This document shows positions 14,301 through 14,482 of a stretch of 14,482 bases of DNA, one piece after another. How positions within the stretch are numbered: position 1 is the first letter of the stretch; each line of letters starts with the position of its first letter. Under the pieces are notes generated by a model. That model worked only from the letters and a program-made list of their open reading frames with translations, made no database searches and was not told where the DNA came from. Made by a program: the position numbers and the translations under genes. Location of the stretch: NCBI GenBank assembly GCA_030611625.1, contig JAUWPK010000030.1, forward strand, positions 1-14,482, in the 5' to 3' direction. Source of the stretch: Promethearchaeum sp. Lineage in GTDB: Archaea; Asgardarchaeota; Lokiarchaeia; Sigyniarchaeales; Promethearchaeaceae.

Positions 14301-14482
14301 CAATTGGAAAAATTCCACAATTACATCAATTTCTTAAATCTCGAAAATATTCTTCTGTGAGAAAGTGGAATACATTGCAAAGAAGTTTAACACATGAAGA
14401 ATTAATAATTTTCTTAAAAATATGCTCAGCAATAGAAATCACATTGAAATTATTGCCGAATATCGATGAAATTTATAAGAAA
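11321..14482 (+). CDS. Single-chain restriction-modification enzyme: PD-(D/E)xK nuclease + N6-adenine methylase + Type-ISP-like specificity region (truncated by window end)
   Basis: The frame is open from the ATG at 11321 to the window end, at least 1054 codons without a stop. Residues about 1-100 form a nuclease of the PD-(D/E)xK kind: Asp69 in PDFTI, then Glu83 and Lys85 in IIEAKKP. Residues about 100-355 are a mostly helical connector in which I see no Walker A or other helicase motifs. The gamma-type methylase follows: PHEIVEFMI (about 368), SAM motif I ILDPAAGTNAFACG (403-416) with Asp405, FEILMAPYVLG, and catalytic NPPY (535-538) in IMGNPPYNLSSQN. VNLHGD and FDIRVGVCIAF (about 620-645) are usual in this subfamily. 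The region from about 650 is the target-recognition part, with YRGFDFRYIAYD (about 794-805) resembling the Type ISP C-terminal domain. Architecture suggests a Type IIG-like enzyme that both methylates and cuts one site. No partner genes are visible upstream. Confidence 0.9.
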   Translation, partial: MISREYFHIPEEALKNYVKRTEYTYFSKTAKELTYYSDFKNFLEEIFPIKKGYSVQVESKLKNSTNKPDFTIRYKGIVLFIIEAKKPFTPIDNLILDNINKSQDQIYRYRNEGVQLLITDFIDIGLLDPKIPNNSSSKQSFLFKCKLIEKSHQTFIPAKDAISNFQSLLSRTCEESILTISNVRNLIFPLSILAKELRKKVLFLLNNSRNKSHLTQNQIIAAEYLTNIKDDFKKSIFKEDVDDEDNMFADLFSQTIVYGGFSAWIKFCQRDNKPSNFKINIIGDYLPFGSFLRELFLDLKNKTPREFKGIFSEIEKRFQKTEYKKIMNNSETLISTFYSDFLKLYDPKIAKDRGVVNTPHEIVEFMIDGIDFMLKRWLNKPNGIISETLLKNSNENPIDQLRILDPAAGTNAFACGLLHKAKLKFIEKYPNSTLAQGAFNNWVKNEFFNNMFAFEILMAPYVLGHIRTFLTIEELGLVLNAEENKLKSFLMNTLMTPPLQRSMDEWLFNNQNIGREIKQALKIRDKRDIFIIMGNPPYNLSSQNNCTWINDKIDDYKKGLQEKNKKIISDDYIKFLRFGQWKIEQVGTGILAMITNSRYLEGQMFPIMRETLRKTFDHIYIVNLHGDMRKKEAGNPFDIRVGVCIAFMVRIDNSPNKNAAIHYMDVPNPTREEKFSILSRGFHEERFKLLSETKKNYFVDIDTELLDRYESFPSIDSFFVSSPTSGIMVGKDHLLVDTDRKNVETNLKLFFDKDFDKLDELKIKTHDSKSWKKEKVYAKTNLKHAISKITPIQYRGFDFRYIAYDRSIVEGHRMGYIDQISNENPAITVSKSSRKPSFCTAFISNQIIEKCYMSVTDTSYAFLLNKDGKSNIDKKSLRIPYKCSDEDFFYYIYGILFSMTYRKSYDEYLRKGFPRIPITKNRKLFIEMSELGFKLAQAHLLNNKIDPKLDIAEISPDQWIVKDFYYSPEEECLYFDKTKSSWIKGITSQMWEFSIGKIPQLHQFLKSRKYSSVRKWNTLQRSLTHEELIIFLKICSAIEITLKLLPNIDEIYKK

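Overview
The window looks like a chromosomal stretch of an archaeon, most likely an Asgard (Promethearchaeota, Lokiarchaeia-like) genome. It is very AT-rich and uses the standard stop codons. Two genes have archaeal TATA boxes about 25 bp upstream of the start codon with no room for a leader. The gene set is archaeal: a Taw2/Trm5-type wyosine methyltransferase-fold enzyme, a long archaeal FKBP with a Lys-rich tail, a toxin-first PIN pair, DUF362 and DUF998 proteins, and a C-terminally membrane-anchored surface protein. The lineage is inferred from gene style only; no rRNA or tRNA gene is present.

Layout. 1-528 is the C-terminal third of L-aspartate oxidase (NadB), facing a DUF998 membrane protein (535-1227, -). 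An OsmC-type thiol peroxidase (1376-1882, -) follows. A 304-bp divergent intergenic region leads to a secreted, membrane-anchored SGNH/GDSL-like putative hydrolase with two Fn3-like modules (2187-3824, +). Next are an unrecognised 122-aa protein and a Taw2-like enzyme, closely spaced and probably co-transcribed (3862-5100, +). Then comes a 460-aa protein whose N-terminal domain resembles the GIFT domain of eukaryotic IFT52 and which appears to carry a ribbon-helix-helix-like segment plus a Lys-rich tail (5184-6566, +). Its stop codon abuts that of a Cof-type HAD phosphatase (6567-7400, -). Upstream of the HAD gene on the same strand are a 58-aa putative antitoxin (7440-7616), too short for ordinary ORF calling, and its PIN (VapC-like) partner (7639-8100). 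A 160-bp spacer with three inverted repeats separates these from the FKBP/SlyD-like protein (8261-9307, -). A DUF362 protein (9412-10584, +) converges with a small zinc-knuckle protein (10615-10983, -). After a 337-bp spacer with a 13-bp tandem repeat, a very long ORF (11321 to the window end, at least 1054 aa, +) encodes a single-chain restriction-modification enzyme: an N-terminal PD-(D/E)xK nuclease, an N6-adenine methylase with NPPY, and a Type-ISP-like specificity region. No helicase motifs are visible.

How they fit together. Most genes are housekeeping or small unrelated units (NAD synthesis, tRNA wyosine modification, peroxide defence, protein folding). Two are defence or stress modules (PIN pair, RM enzyme). 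The most interesting item is the IFT52/GIFT-like protein, because it links an archaeal gene to a domain best known from the eukaryotic ciliary transport machinery. No CRISPR array, insertion sequence or rRNA/tRNA gene was seen.
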